From the NCBI GenBank assembly GCA_016212475.1, contig JACRGC010000004.1, positions 1 to 64,000 on the forward strand: a stretch of 64,000 bases of DNA, in the 5' to 3' direction. The notes beneath the pieces were generated by a model. That model was given only the letters and a program-made list of their open reading frames with translations, did not search any database and was not told the DNA's origin. Origin of the DNA: Microcaldota archaeon. Lineage in GTDB: Archaea > Micrarchaeota > Micrarchaeia > Norongarragalinales > SBBD01. The position numbers were made by a program, and so were the translations under genes. Positions within the stretch are counted from its first letter, which is position 1, and every line of letters begins with the position of its first letter. Of the stretch, positions 1 through 10,072 are shown piece after piece.

Positions 1-117
1 TCCCTATCCCCCTTCTCTTCCATATGCATCATTCTCTTTCACAAGACTCGTATCCTTCATTCGCCCAATTCACTTCCAATAAGGTTTCATTGATTACGTA
101 CGCAATCCTTAAAAGAA

Positions 118-780
118 ATGGTGCAATACCCCTTCCATATGGCAAAGAAAGCCCAAATGGCAATGTGGATACTCACAAAATTCGGGATGCTTTTTTTCAT
201 AGTGGGCCTTTTTTCAATAATTTTCGTATTCCAAGACAACGCCAAAAAGCAATCCTGCACAACGCAGGCGCAAGGGATTGCGGATTCGATTTCAAACAAG
301 ATCAACCAGATTGTAGATTCGCCAATCGAGGACGAGCAGCGAAGCATCGTTTTTGACAAATCTATCCCTCTAGGAAAAGAGCAGGGCACTGGCTATTTTG
401 TTTCAATTAATGACACCCAATACAAAAATACGCCTAAATCAGGCGCACTTATAATCGAAGTTACCTCCAAATCCTACAAATACTGCTCTGGCGCATCAAG
501 GGTTGATTATTCCAAAACAACTGTTTCCTTATTCCCCTCATCCAATGAAAGGAGCTTCCAATCCGCAACATCAAAATACAACATCAATTCCATTGTATTT
601 AGCCCATCCGACAACGATCCCGCTAAAATTTCCTATTACCTTGTGGCAATAAAATGCTCAAGCAAAAGCTACCCTCCAACTAAGTACCTCTACATCCAGG
701 ATTGCACCCAAAACGACCCGAACCTATGCTATAGCTTCAATACGGCTGAAATAGACGACAAATGCGGGTTCAAGGAATAG
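118..780 (+). CDS. Membrane-anchored (one N-terminal TM) secreted protein, pilin-like; true start may be ATG 139
   Basis: ORF with N-terminal hydrophobic helix (FGMLFFIVGLFSIIFVF) followed by a Cys-containing extracellular part; clustered with two similarly built ORFs. Confidence 0.6.
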   Translation: MVQYPFHMAKKAQMAMWILTKFGMLFFIVGLFSIIFVFQDNAKKQSCTTQAQGIADSISNKINQIVDSPIEDEQRSIVFDKSIPLGKEQGTGYFVSINDTQYKNTPKSGALIIEVTSKSYKYCSGASRVDYSKTTVSLFPSSNERSFQSATSKYNINSIVFSPSDNDPAKISYYLVAIKCSSKSYPPTKYLYIQDCTQNDPNLCYSFNTAEIDDKCGFKE

Positions 781-856
781 CTTATCCAAATCCTTTTGGC
801 AAATCCTGCAATCCAAAAACAATTGCCTTTATATTTCGCAATTTCTTGAGATTTAT

Positions 857-1423
857 GTGGGAATATCGATGAAAGGTTTAAGAGGATTCATTGGCCCGCT
901 TGGCGATGACATCCCAAGCATTTTTCCAATAGTTGCCGGAATCCTGATATTCCTAACCTCCATGCTCTACATTGATTCGCAGTTTTCCGAGCGAAATGCG
1001 TATTTGGAAACAAGGAGCGCAACCCTCCAACTTTCATACGTTGCTACGGACAAGGGCTACATGGATGATGCCAAATTCATTGAAAAATGCACTGAAATGA
1101 ACTTATTTGCGCAAAAAAAACAGCTAAAGTTTGCAACCATCCTCAAAAAATACTGCGGTCCCATGGTTTTTTCGGATTCTGAAAACTTGAAAATAACCTC
1201 CTCGCAAAAAACATTCGGTACAGTCACATCAATTGTCGAGGATAAGGTTTGCAGCTCGGATGAAACAATTTCAAAGGTAACTCCAAATCCGCCAATATCT
1301 GCTCAGGCAATTTCAATCCCATCCAAAAATGCAATTCTTTTAAGCTATCCAATTGCAGTTGATTGCGGAAACTCAAATCGGGGCCTTGGCTTGATTACAA
1401 TCGCTGGATGGAGGGGTGCATGA
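857..1423 (+). CDS. Pilin-like / single-TM secreted protein
   Basis: N-terminal GPLGDDIPSIFPIVAGILIFLTSMLYI hydrophobic segment; same operon. Confidence 0.6.
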   Translation: MGISMKGLRGFIGPLGDDIPSIFPIVAGILIFLTSMLYIDSQFSERNAYLETRSATLQLSYVATDKGYMDDAKFIEKCTEMNLFAQKKQLKFATILKKYCGPMVFSDSENLKITSSQKTFGTVTSIVEDKVCSSDETISKVTPNPPISAQAISIPSKNAILLSYPIAVDCGNSNRGLGLITIAGWRGA

Positions 1424-2181
1424 TCAAAATGAAAAAAATCCGGGGGCAAGCATCGTTTTTCGACGGGCTCATGTTCCTATTCATCGTGATTTTTTCGGTT
1501 TCCCTAGTTTTCATCACCCTAAACTCTTACGCATCCGCCCAAGACAAAGTGTTGCGTACCGCTTACCTTGCAAATTACCTTGAAAGCTCCGCAAAAATGG
1601 TCTATTACCTTGACGTTTCAACCCTCCAAAACGTGAAAAGCTACTGCAAGGACAAGGAGGTATCGACCGATTCCCCAACCAGCGTTTATTGCAAAACAGA
1701 CTATGATTTGGACTGCTCGATATTGAATAAGTACAAAGGAAGGATTTCAGTTGCCGACCTTGTCAAAAAAGACCTTGATAGTTCGGATGGTTCTGGGATT
1801 TTCGATGACAAATACGGAACTTCCGAGCAATTCGGTAGGACATCTGCTAGGTGCGCAATGAAAGAAGTTATGAAGCCATTCACCTTATCTGGTTACCGCT
1901 ACATCACCGAATTTGGGGAAGCTTCAACTGCGTCAGATAAGATCATCTATCCTCCCGACAAAAAGTACGTGAGCGATTATATTTTCACGCAAGCATATGC
2001 GGAAAAGGCATTGGTTGATTCGTCCCTTGATTGCGCAAAAATCTCATCGGATCAGCTCCTTGTAATCCGTACCCCATTCAAACTGCTTGAAGTTGACCAG
2101 TCAGCCCAGACTATCAATTCCCAAAATTACATCATGCGAACCTGCTTGTGGCCAACCAATGATTTGACGGTTAAAAATTAA
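1420..2181 (+). CDS. Archaeal pilin-like secreted protein
   Basis: N-terminus KKIRGQASFFDGLMFLFIVIFSVSLVFITL resembles archaeal RGQAS-type pilin leaders; the internal ATG at 1420 follows the upstream ORF more plausibly than 1363. Confidence 0.6.
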   Translation: MIKMKKIRGQASFFDGLMFLFIVIFSVSLVFITLNSYASAQDKVLRTAYLANYLESSAKMVYYLDVSTLQNVKSYCKDKEVSTDSPTSVYCKTDYDLDCSILNKYKGRISVADLVKKDLDSSDGSGIFDDKYGTSEQFGRTSARCAMKEVMKPFTLSGYRYITEFGEASTASDKIIYPPDKKYVSDYIFTQAYAEKALVDSSLDCAKISSDQLLVIRTPFKLLEVDQSAQTINSQNYIMRTCLWPTNDLTVKN

Positions 2182-2259
2182 ACTAGGCAAGATAAGCCAA
2201 AACATCAACTCGAAAAAAAAATCAGCAATACTATTAGAATTCTTAAAAGCGCATTTTCC

Positions 2260-3588
2260 CTATTCGAACTTCCTTAGCGCATCTTCAATTGCAAGCGTGC
2301 TTTCCTTCCCGGTTGCCAACTCCTTAATTGTGACCTTCATTTCCTCAAATTCCCTGATTCCCACAATGATTGCAAATTCGATCCCTTTCTTGGATGCAAA
2401 TTCAAGGTTTTTCGAAACGCTTCTTCCATTCAGGTCGAATAGGCAATTTATTTTCCCGCTTCCCCTAAGTTTTGCAGCTATTTCAAGAGCATATTTCAAG
2501 ACTTTTTGGTCATCCTTGATTGCCAAAAAAACAATTGCGCTTTTCCTCTTTGCCCAAAGCCCGGTTTTTTTATCCCTTAGGCATTCGCAAATCACATCCA
2601 GCCCAAATGAAATCCCAACAGCTGGAATTTTTTCGGGCACTCCTGCAAATTTGCCAATCAAATCATCGTACCTTCCTCCTGCAGCAAGGGATGATTTTAT
2701 TTCCGAATCCTTCAAATAAACCTCAAAAATCGTCGAGGTGTAATAGTTGAGCCCGCGAGCAAGTGATGGGTCAAATTCCAAATTCTTGCAATTCATCTCT
2801 CCTGCAAATCCCAAAACCTGCCTAATTTCCAAAATCCCCTCCAACCCAACTCCCCTTGTTAGGTTTTTTTCCAATTTCGAAAATGTTTTTGATTCTGTTG
2901 CATCCGCATTTGCCAGATCCATTACCACTTTAATTTTTGCACTATCAATTCCAATAGTTTCAAGTCCCTGCTTAACCCCATTTGGTCCAATTTTTGCAAG
3001 CTTGTCAAGCTCCAAAATCGCCTTTTTCCGAATCCCTTCATCAACTCCGCTAAATTCCAAAATCCCATCCAGGATTTTCCTGTTATTGATTTTGATTATA
3101 AAATTCTTTCCAAACAATTTTTCCATAATTTCACTGGCAAGCGCCAAAAGTTCCGCATCAGCTAAAAATGATGCCGCACCCACCGTATCCACATCGCACT
3201 GGACAAATTCCCGAAATCTTCCGGTTTTAAGCGGGCCATCCCTCCAAACAGGCCCAATTGCAAAGCGTTTGAATGGCATTGGGATTCTCGTATTGGATGC
3301 AATATACCTGCAAAGCGGAACCGTCAAATCATACCTAAGCCCAAGCTCCCTTCCGCCCTGATTAGTCACTTTGAAAGTTTCCTTCAAAATTTCCTCCCCG
3401 CCTGCGAATTTGCTCGAAAGAACTTCTAGCCGCTCCATTGATGGGGTTTCCAGCGGCTCAAACCCGAATGATTTGAACTTTTCCTTCAAAAGTTCCACTA
3501 CGTAATCCCTCCTGTTTTTTTCCTCGCCAAAAAAATCCCTGCTTCCCCTAACCGGCTGCAGGATTTCTGCGCTTAACTTATCCGCCAT
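2260..3588 (-). CDS. hisS: Histidyl-tRNA synthetase
   Basis: Class II aaRS motifs: VRGSRDFFGEE, RYDLTVPLCRYIA, RFREFVQCDVD, GLNYYTSTIFEVY, AAGGRYDDLIGKF. Confidence 0.97.
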   Translation of the reverse strand: MADKLSAEILQPVRGSRDFFGEEKNRRDYVVELLKEKFKSFGFEPLETPSMERLEVLSSKFAGGEEILKETFKVTNQGGRELGLRYDLTVPLCRYIASNTRIPMPFKRFAIGPVWRDGPLKTGRFREFVQCDVDTVGAASFLADAELLALASEIMEKLFGKNFIIKINNRKILDGILEFSGVDEGIRKKAILELDKLAKIGPNGVKQGLETIGIDSAKIKVVMDLANADATESKTFSKLEKNLTRGVGLEGILEIRQVLGFAGEMNCKNLEFDPSLARGLNYYTSTIFEVYLKDSEIKSSLAAGGRYDDLIGKFAGVPEKIPAVGISFGLDVICECLRDKKTGLWAKRKSAIVFLAIKDDQKVLKYALEIAAKLRGSGKINCLFDLNGRSVSKNLEFASKKGIEFAIIVGIREFEEMKVTIKELATGKESTLAIEDALRKFE

Positions 3589-3615
3589 AGTAATCCCTTT
3601 TTCTTTTCCGCAGTG

Positions 3616-3641
3616 CTTTTCTTTTTAGGGAAAAAGAAAAG
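3616..3641. terminator. Perfect 11-bp stem hairpin CTTTTCTTTTT-AGGG-AAAAAGAAAAG between tRNA-His 3' end and hisS
   Basis: Inverted repeat read directly; could be processing signal, terminator or attenuator. Confidence 0.5.
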
Positions 3642-3647
3642 GTTGAG

Positions 3648-3759
3648 GGCGTAGACTGAGATTTCCACTTGCCTTGCCCTAGATTTGAGCAACGCATTTT
3701 GAACTCAGGTCGAGGGCTCCACAGGCCCCAATCCTAGACCAGACTAGACGATCCACGCC
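3648..3759 (-). tRNA. tRNA-His(GTG) with ~36-nt intron in the T-loop; encoded G-1 and C73
   Basis: RC folds as G-1 GCGTGGA TC GTCT..GGAT T GGGGC CTGTGGA GCCCT CGAC CTGAG TTCAA[intron]AT CTCAG TCTACGC C; all four stems pair and the mature length is 76 nt. Confidence 0.88.
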
Positions 3760-4221
3760 ATATAATTTTACCGAATTTTTTTTCCAAAATCACCTTTTTA
3801 ATTCAAAATATGCGAAGTTTTTTTCCATTCAAAATATTTCCAAAACAATTGCTCTTTTTTCAATCCAATTTTCCAAGCAACTCCCATATCGTACAATAGG
3901 GGTTGTAAAATCCACCAATTCCAAAAAGATAGGGAATTGGCTTCAGCAAGTATGGTGATGGCTAGCAATGCTGTTTTCAAAAGCCGAATTCAAATCGATA
4001 ATTCCCATAAGCCATCTGACTATAATTCTGCAATGCCTCCTATATATTGCTTTCCAATCCCGTTTCTTTCCACGTCAAACGATTTTTAAATTATAAACCA
4101 TTTTTATCCGTGCATTTTTTCGAATCTGTATTGTTGATCTTTTGTTAAATCCCAAATAGGTAACCTGGGCATTGGGTTAGTGTTTAAAATATATGGACTT
4201 CCTAATTATTTTGGTGATAGC

Positions 4222-4434
4222 ATGCCAAAAGATTTTACTGTAGTCATAGAGGAAGGAGAAGATGGCTACCTTATTTCCGAAGTTTTGGAACTGCCAGGCT
4301 GCCATACCCAGGCCAAAAGCTTAGATGAGCTAATGAAGCGCACCAAGGAGGCAATTCGCATTTATTTAGGTTCCTCAAAGCAAAAGGAAGCCATTTTTAC
4401 AAAATTCCTCGGTATACAAAAATTGGCGGTTTAA
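4222..4434 (+). CDS. hicB: HicB-family antitoxin-like protein
   Basis: MPKDFTVVIEEGEDGYLISEVLELPGCHTQAKSLDELMKRTKEAIRIYL matches HicB fold pattern; GGTGAT Shine-Dalgarno upstream. Confidence 0.85.
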   Translation: MPKDFTVVIEEGEDGYLISEVLELPGCHTQAKSLDELMKRTKEAIRIYLGSSKQKEAIFTKFLGIQKLAV

Positions 4435-4662
4435 ATGGCCAAGCTTCCATTGCTCAAAGCCAGGGAGTTGGCAAAAATACTTGCTAAGCTGGGCTTTATT
4501 TTAGTTAGGTAGGAAGGCAGCCACATGTTCTTTCGGCACACGGATGGAAGAAGCACAGTGGTTCCGAATCATCCAGGGGAAGAAATAGATAGGGGGCTCT
4601 TGAATAAAATAATTCGCAAGGATCTTCAAATTGAACGGGAGGAATTCATTAGTTGCCTTTAA
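4435..4662 (+). pseudogene. hicA: HicA-family toxin with in-frame TAG at 4510-4512
   Basis: ATG abuts hicB stop; translation MAKLPLLKARELAKILAKLGFILVR*EGSHMFFRHTDGRSTVVPNHPGEEIDRGLLNKIIRKDLQIEREEFISCL. Confidence 0.8.
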
Positions 4663-4707
4663 GTATCTGAAAAGATATTTGTATTAGTATATGGTGAGTC
4701 AAATTTT

Positions 4708-5739
4708 ATGCGAATTGGAGTATTGACCGGAGGCGGGGATTGCCCGGGGCTTAACGCCGCTATAAGATCCATCTTCTATAGGGCTAAAGAAAATGGCTGG
4801 GAAACAATTGGCATCCACATGGGATGGAAAGGAATGCTTCCTGGCGGAAAAGGAAAGGAAATTTCCGAATCAGAAATCGAAGGCATTACTAATATTGGCG
4901 GAACTTATTTGGGTTCTTCAAGGACAAACCCCTACAAATTGGAAAATGGCCCAAAGCAAGTTGCAGATGCATTCAAGGAACATGGAATTGACGCGCTTGT
5001 TGCAATTGGCGGAGAAGACACGCTTGGAGTAGCTGGAAAATTGCACTCCGAATTCAAGCTCCCAATTGTTGGAGTTCCAAAAACAGTTGACCACGACATC
5101 ATGGGCACGGATTACACAATCGGCTTTGATACCGCAGTAAACATCGCTGCCGATTCAATTGATCGCCTCCACACAACCGCAAGATCGCACAACCGCACAT
5201 TCATAGTTGAAATCATGGGCAGGCACGCAGGCTGGCTTACTTTGCGGGCAGGAATTGCAGGCGGAGCGCACATCATATTAATTCCGGAAAAACCCTGCGA
5301 CATCAATAAAGTCTGTGATGCAATAAAAAAACGCGAAAAAATGGGCAAATACACCTTGCTTGCAATTTCAGAAGGTGTTGCGCCTCCAAAAAAACTTGCT
5401 GAAAAACATGATGATTTTGGGCATGTTGGCTTAACGAACAGGGGCATGGCTCAGGCTTTCAAGGAAGTGATTGATGAAAATTGCAAAATGGATTGCCGTG
5501 TAATGGTGCTTGGGCATCTTTTGCGCGGAGGATCCCCAACTGCATACGATAGAATCATGGCAAGCAAAGTCGGAGCTGCGGCAGTTGATTTCATAAAAGA
5601 GAAAAAATTCGGTATGATGGCAGCAATCCAAGGAGGGCAAATCGCTCCCTTTCCATTAAAGGATGTTGTTGGCAAATACAAAACCGTTTCGGATCAGGAG
5701 TATGCTCTACTAAAGAGCCTATTTGAGGGAGACATTTAG
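4708..5739 (+). CDS. pfkA: Phosphofructokinase A family, predicted PPi-dependent
   Basis: LTGGGDCPGLNAAIR; IGGEDT (Asp where ATP enzymes have Gly) and VPKTVDHD (Lys where ATP enzymes have Gly). Confidence 0.93.
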   Translation: MRIGVLTGGGDCPGLNAAIRSIFYRAKENGWETIGIHMGWKGMLPGGKGKEISESEIEGITNIGGTYLGSSRTNPYKLENGPKQVADAFKEHGIDALVAIGGEDTLGVAGKLHSEFKLPIVGVPKTVDHDIMGTDYTIGFDTAVNIAADSIDRLHTTARSHNRTFIVEIMGRHAGWLTLRAGIAGGAHIILIPEKPCDINKVCDAIKKREKMGKYTLLAISEGVAPPKKLAEKHDDFGHVGLTNRGMAQAFKEVIDENCKMDCRVMVLGHLLRGGSPTAYDRIMASKVGAAAVDFIKEKKFGMMAAIQGGQIAPFPLKDVVGKYKTVSDQEYALLKSLFEGDI

Positions 5740-5823
5740 TTTGCTAGTTGCCGAACAATAAACATTATTATACTAGAACGTGCAATATTAGTAGACTCTT
5801 CAATTCTGCAATTAGGTGAGGCT

Positions 5824-6915
5824 ATGAACAAGGGATTTTTTGTTGCTATTCTATTGCTTTTGATCAATGCATCGATTTTAGTGGATGCCAAGCGCGTTAT
5901 TTCCCAATCAATTGATGATTCACAAATTTCAAAGCTCCAAAAGGATGGCTGTAAAATTACACATTCCGCTAAAGAATTGTTGACAGCAGTTTCATTTGAC
6001 TGCCCTGAAAATGCAAAACTTAGCGTTGCAGTTGAAGATGACGAGCAGGTTTCCATTTCAGATATTAGGGCGAATGATCTAGTTGGCGCATCGATAGTTC
6101 ACTCTTCATTTAATGCCGGTGCCGGAAGAGTAATTGCAATTTTAGATACCGGCGTTGATTACAACCATTCCGAACTAAACACAAGCATCTTTGGAGGAAA
6201 ATGCTATATGGCCGGATGCGGCTCTTATTTTGATGACAATGGGCACGGCTCGCACGTAGCTGGGATAATTACCGCAGATGGTGTCAATCCACTTGCAAAA
6301 GGAATTGCTCCTGATGCAAAAATATTTGCCGGAAAAGTTTTGGATGCAAACGGGAATGGCTATTTTTCAGATGTAATTGCAGGAATTAATGATGTTGCGA
6401 ACATGGATGGGATAGATGCCATCAGCATGAGCCTTTCAACCAGCAATGTTTACCGCAAAAACTGCGATTTGTCCTATTCTTCCTTGAAATCCGCAATCGA
6501 CTATGCAAATTCGAAAGGAAAAGTCGTAATAGTTGCTGCGGGAAATAATGCCGGCGGAGTTGGCGCTCCTGGGTGCATTTCAACAACAATTGCAGTTGGA
6601 GCAGTTGATTTCAATGACAACATCGCAAGCTTTTCCGGAAGGGGAAATCCCATGAAAGATCATGGAATTGTAGCTCCAGGAGTTGGAATTTATTCCATTT
6701 ACAGGGGCGGATATGCCTACCTTTCAGGAACATCCATGGCAACTCCTGCGGTTAGCGGAACAGTAGCCCTTATGAGGGCAAAGAACCCATCAATTACTGT
6801 TGCGCAAATCAAGGCAATTCTATTCTCAACCGCAAAGGATCTTGGCCAGCGGAATGCGGATACGATTTATGGCAAGGGAAGGCTTGATGCCCTAAAAGCC
6901 GTTCAAGCCAGCTGA
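5824..6915 (+). CDS. Subtilisin-like (S8) serine protease, secreted
   Basis: Signal peptide; catalytic DTGVDYNHSE, GHGSHVAG, SGTSMATPAVSG. Confidence 0.95.
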   Translation: MNKGFFVAILLLLINASILVDAKRVISQSIDDSQISKLQKDGCKITHSAKELLTAVSFDCPENAKLSVAVEDDEQVSISDIRANDLVGASIVHSSFNAGAGRVIAILDTGVDYNHSELNTSIFGGKCYMAGCGSYFDDNGHGSHVAGIITADGVNPLAKGIAPDAKIFAGKVLDANGNGYFSDVIAGINDVANMDGIDAISMSLSTSNVYRKNCDLSYSSLKSAIDYANSKGKVVIVAAGNNAGGVGAPGCISTTIAVGAVDFNDNIASFSGRGNPMKDHGIVAPGVGIYSIYRGGYAYLSGTSMATPAVSGTVALMRAKNPSITVAQIKAILFSTAKDLGQRNADTIYGKGRLDALKAVQAS

Positions 6916-7135
6916 TTTTTATTAATTTGTTTTTTATTTTTTTGTTTTGTTTATTTTTTACTTGCATCCTATTCCTATTTTTTTCCAAACCTCTGAGTTC
7001 CCAACTCCTCAAATTCATTTTTTCTTTTTTTATTTTGTTTTCTTTTCTGATTTTTTCTTATACCTAATTCAAATTCCCATCCAATCGAAAATCTTTAATA
7101 AGGGTTTGCCGTACTATTATTCGGTGAGCCCACAC

Positions 7136-9598
7136 ATGAAACAAATCCCTTTAGCACTTCTAGTCTTTCTTGCACTTCCAATTTTTTCAACTGCGTTAAC
7201 TCCATTAACAACCTGCTCAACCCTTAGCAAATCCGGCGAAACCTACGTCCTCCAAAACGACCTTACTATTTCCTCTGCATGCTTTACCATTTCCGCAACC
7301 AATGTTGATTTTGATTTGAATGGCAAGACGATTTACTTCACATCCCCAACAATCAAATACCCAATCAAAATGAGCTCAACTGCAACCGGCTCAAAAGTTC
7401 ACAATGGGTTCATAACCGAAACATCGCAGCTCTCAGCTGGTGATTCTAACGGAGCGCTTCAAATGATGTGCACCAACTGCAAGGCATATGATTTGGAAAT
7501 CCGAACAAAAAGCTACCACATGCCGGCAATTGACATTGAAGGATCGGCATCAGTTGAAATTTACAACAGCAAAATCTACATTGACAGCACAACCGTTGCA
7601 AATGATGACATCAATGTGGGCGGAGTGAACACTTACGGAGTTGGGCCGACAACAAAAGTGGTATTCCACAACAATTACATCAAGGGAAGATCATGGCTTT
7701 TGAACCTTAGGGGAGGGACTATTTTTGTCTATGACAATATTATTGTTCCAATCAAATACGGAAGGAACCCATACGGCATCAGAACCGCAGCAGATGGCGG
7801 TGAAATTTATGGCAACACCATCCAATCAACAAATTGCAGGGGAATTCTGGTTGAAAACGGGAAAAACCTGATTATCAGGGACAATTACATGGACTGCTCG
7901 GAAACCGTGGTTCCCGGAGTCGATGGAGCCGGAACACACACGTTAAGGATTAGGGGAACCGACAACGAAACCAACAACAACACTGTTAGGAACAACATCA
8001 TAATTGCAAGAGCTCTTGCCGGTTCCAATACATATTCAGTTGAAGGCGCAATGATTGGCAATTGGATCAACACTAAAGTTTACGACAACACAATTGTTGC
8101 ACTTACGGAAGTTGACGGCGCTGAAACAGTTGCCCTAGCCGTCGAAGGCACACTTTATCCATCAACTGTTGTAAAAAACAACATACTAAGGAGCAATTCC
8201 GACAGCCTAAGGCTGGGGCATTCAAATACCGGAACCGCCAATGGATTATTTGAAACCCAAACCCTTGTAAAAGATCCGTTTGCATTAGCCCAGCCGTACC
8301 ATTCAATCAGCAACCTCAATGGAAGGGCTGCAACCAATGAAGTGTTTGCGGATTTCAAATATGCAAGCGGCTCCCAGAAAAGCGACATACTGCTCGGGCA
8401 GGGAAATGCCGCCTACTCCTACACTTTCAAGTGGAATCTGGCCATTTCTGTTGTTGATTCAAATCAATTGCCACTAAGCAATGCAGAAGTTACTATAACC
8501 AGCAAAAAAGGCAATATAGTCTATCAGGGTTTAACCGGCATCAGTGGAAAAATCGTAAACCTTCTCAAGGAATTCTCCGCCCAAAACGGGGTTGCTTTGG
8601 ATTATGATTCCCCCTATCTCGTTACTGTAATATACTCGGGAGCCGCAGTTTCAAAAAGCGTTACCCTAGATAATTCCAAAACCGAAACTTTCATGCATAA
8701 GGACGGGTCTTTTGTTACTTCGACCCAGGCGCAGTCATCTACTCTGACAATTACTCCAATTCCATCCCCAACAACAATGCAAATTCCGCCCGGAACAACT
8801 CCATCCCCAACTGCTTCAATAACGCCAATGCCAACAACCTCATCACCTTCTCCAACCGCAACAATTTCCCCGACCCCAACAGCAACCATTTCGCCATCTC
8901 CAACCCCAACGCCAATTCCATCTCCTTCCCCAACACCCACTCCAACTGCAACTCCAACCCCTTCAGTTTCAGCAGCGGGAACTCCTCTTCTAAGTTTGAT
9001 TTCAGCAACCTCCATTACGCAAACATCGGCGGTTATCACTTGGGTTTCCGACATCGATTCTGATTCATCCGTTGCATACTGGAAAAAGCCATCGACCAAA
9101 TTGGTGTTTGATGATGCAACCAAGGTGCTTTCGCATGCAATCAGCCTATCCGGCTTAACCGCAAACACCCTCTACTATTACACCGTAAGAAGCTGCAACC
9201 TTGGCAAATGCACCGCCTCTAATACCTACCAGTTCAAGACCCTAAGGAAACTTACAAGAAGCACCGTTGGCCCAACAGGAATGGCTGTTCTAACCACTAT
9301 CAATGAGCTTGAAATGAAAGTCGATGAATTGCGGTCAAGCGAGGATACCTCTGAAATTGAAATCCTAATCGAGCAATCCGTTGGCCTAGTCGAACTTGGC
9401 AACGAAGCGCAGGCGGAATCAACAATTGAGGAGGCAAGGGTCAAAACCCAAGAGCTTATAGATAAAGTTAGGGGCAGGGCAAGGGCTTCGAAGTTTGATT
9501 CCAATGCATGGCTTGTATTGCTAGTTGCGCTACTAGCAGCTGCATACCTGCTTTACATGAACAAGAGCAAGCCAAAGGCAAAAGGGAAGAAGAGGTAA
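7136..9598 (+). CDS. Large surface protein: right-handed beta-helix, Thr/Pro/Ser linker, Fn3-like domain, C-terminal stalk and TM
   Basis: Signal peptide from ATG 7136; NosD/beta-helix-like N/I-rich repeats; TPSPTP low-complexity linker; KTL-ending Fn3-like unit; [17 protein letters not shown] anchor. Confidence 0.85.
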   Translation: MKQIPLALLVFLALPIFSTALTPLTTCSTLSKSGETYVLQNDLTISSACFTISATNVDFDLNGKTIYFTSPTIKYPIKMSSTATGSKVHNGFITETSQLSAGDSNGALQMMCTNCKAYDLEIRTKSYHMPAIDIEGSASVEIYNSKIYIDSTTVANDDINVGGVNTYGVGPTTKVVFHNNYIKGRSWLLNLRGGTIFVYDNIIVPIKYGRNPYGIRTAADGGEIYGNTIQSTNCRGILVENGKNLIIRDNYMDCSETVVPGVDGAGTHTLRIRGTDNETNNNTVRNNIIIARALAGSNTYSVEGAMIGNWINTKVYDNTIVALTEVDGAETVALAVEGTLYPSTVVKNNILRSNSDSLRLGHSNTGTANGLFETQTLVKDPFALAQPYHSISNLNGRAATNEVFADFKYASGSQKSDILLGQGNAAYSYTFKWNLAISVVDSNQLPLSNAEVTITSKKGNIVYQGLTGISGKIVNLLKEFSAQNGVALDYDSPYLVTVIYSGAAVSKSVTLDNSKTETFMHKDGSFVTSTQAQSSTLTITPIPSPTTMQIPPGTTPSPTASITPMPTTSSPSPTATISPTPTATISPSPTPTPIPSPSPTPTPTATPTPSVSAAGTPLLSLISATSITQTSAVITWVSDIDSDSSVAYWKKPSTKLVFDDATKVLSHAISLSGLTANTLYYYTVRSCNLGKCTASNTYQFKTLRKLTRSTVGPTGMAVLTTINELEMKVDELRSSEDTSEIEILIEQSVGLVELGNEAQAESTIEEARVKTQELIDKVRGRARASKFDSNAWLVLLVALLAAAYLLYMNKSKPKAKGKKR
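8740..8970 (+). repeat. Low-complexity (SP/TP)n-coding linker
   Basis: Translation ...[56 protein letters not shown]. Confidence 0.85.
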
Positions 9599-9770
9599 TC
9601 CTTTCCTTTTTTTCTTTTATTTTTTCTTAAGTTATTTTTAATCAGTTAAAATAAAGCGAGGAGTGAGTATTTGGCCCCTAGGGGGATATCCCCCACTTGG
9701 GCCGTTTCTCCCCCTTATTTGCACATCAATTAGTTGTTTTAAAATAAGCGAGGAGTGAGAGTTGAGCCTC

Positions 9771-9823
9771 GACACCCCCAAGGGGGCTACGCCCCCTACC
9801 ACGTGTCGCCGCCTACCCCCCCC
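9771..9823 (+). repeat. GACAC...GTGTC-bounded structured element, copy 1
   Basis: GACACCCCCA AGGGGGC-TAC-GCCCCCT ACCAC GTGTC GCCGCCTACCCCC. Confidence 0.7.
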
Positions 9824-9857
9824 CAAATTTGTCTGTTAAATATAGCTTATTAAAATA

Positions 9858-9961
9858 AGCGAGGAGTGAGAGTTGAACTCACCTATTTCGCTATCTGCAT
9901 ATCTTCCGGATTCGGAAGCATAGATCTGCAGGCGAACGCATAGCCGATCTGCCATCCCCGC
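9858..9961 (-). tRNA. tRNA-Cys(GCA) with ~33-nt intron at anticodon-loop 37/38
   Basis: GCGGGGA/TCCTCGC acceptor, U73 discriminator (typical of Cys), GCA..TGC D-stem, TTCGC/GCGAA anticodon stem, loop CTGCAG[intron]A, GTGAG-TTCAACT-CTCAC T-arm. Confidence 0.9.
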
Positions 9962-10072
9962 GCATCAGAATTGATGGATTTCCCAATTTGCCCAAATTAT
10001 TTGATTGGGCTAAAATTGGGGGTTTTTGGATTTAAATAAGTTGAGATTCGCATCATTTTTGGCGATTGCAAA

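Noticed and set aside
2297-3361. Plus-strand ORFs of 76-204 aa overlapping hisS
   Set aside because: Antisense to a confidently assigned hisS; Ser/Pro/Phe-rich composition typical of shadow ORFs.
4510-4512. Amber codon as pyrrolysine in hicA
   Set aside because: The position corresponds to a usual Gln in HicA and no Pyl machinery is in the window; a nonsense mutation is simpler.
6920-7080. Long T-rich tract between the protease and beta-helix genes
   Set aside because: Most simply a poly-T archaeal terminator region plus AT-rich promoter DNA; no repeat unit or ORF of interest.
8614-9168. Minus-strand ORFs over the Thr/Pro linker (GVGVGVGEG-type and LLLLGLE-type proteins)
   Set aside because: Antisense shadows of the (SP/TP)n-coding repeat in the beta-helix protein gene.
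9638-9826. 62-aa minus-strand ORF MGGGRRRHVVGGVAPLGV...
   Set aside because: Falls entirely on the GC-rich hairpin islands and tRNA-end repeats.
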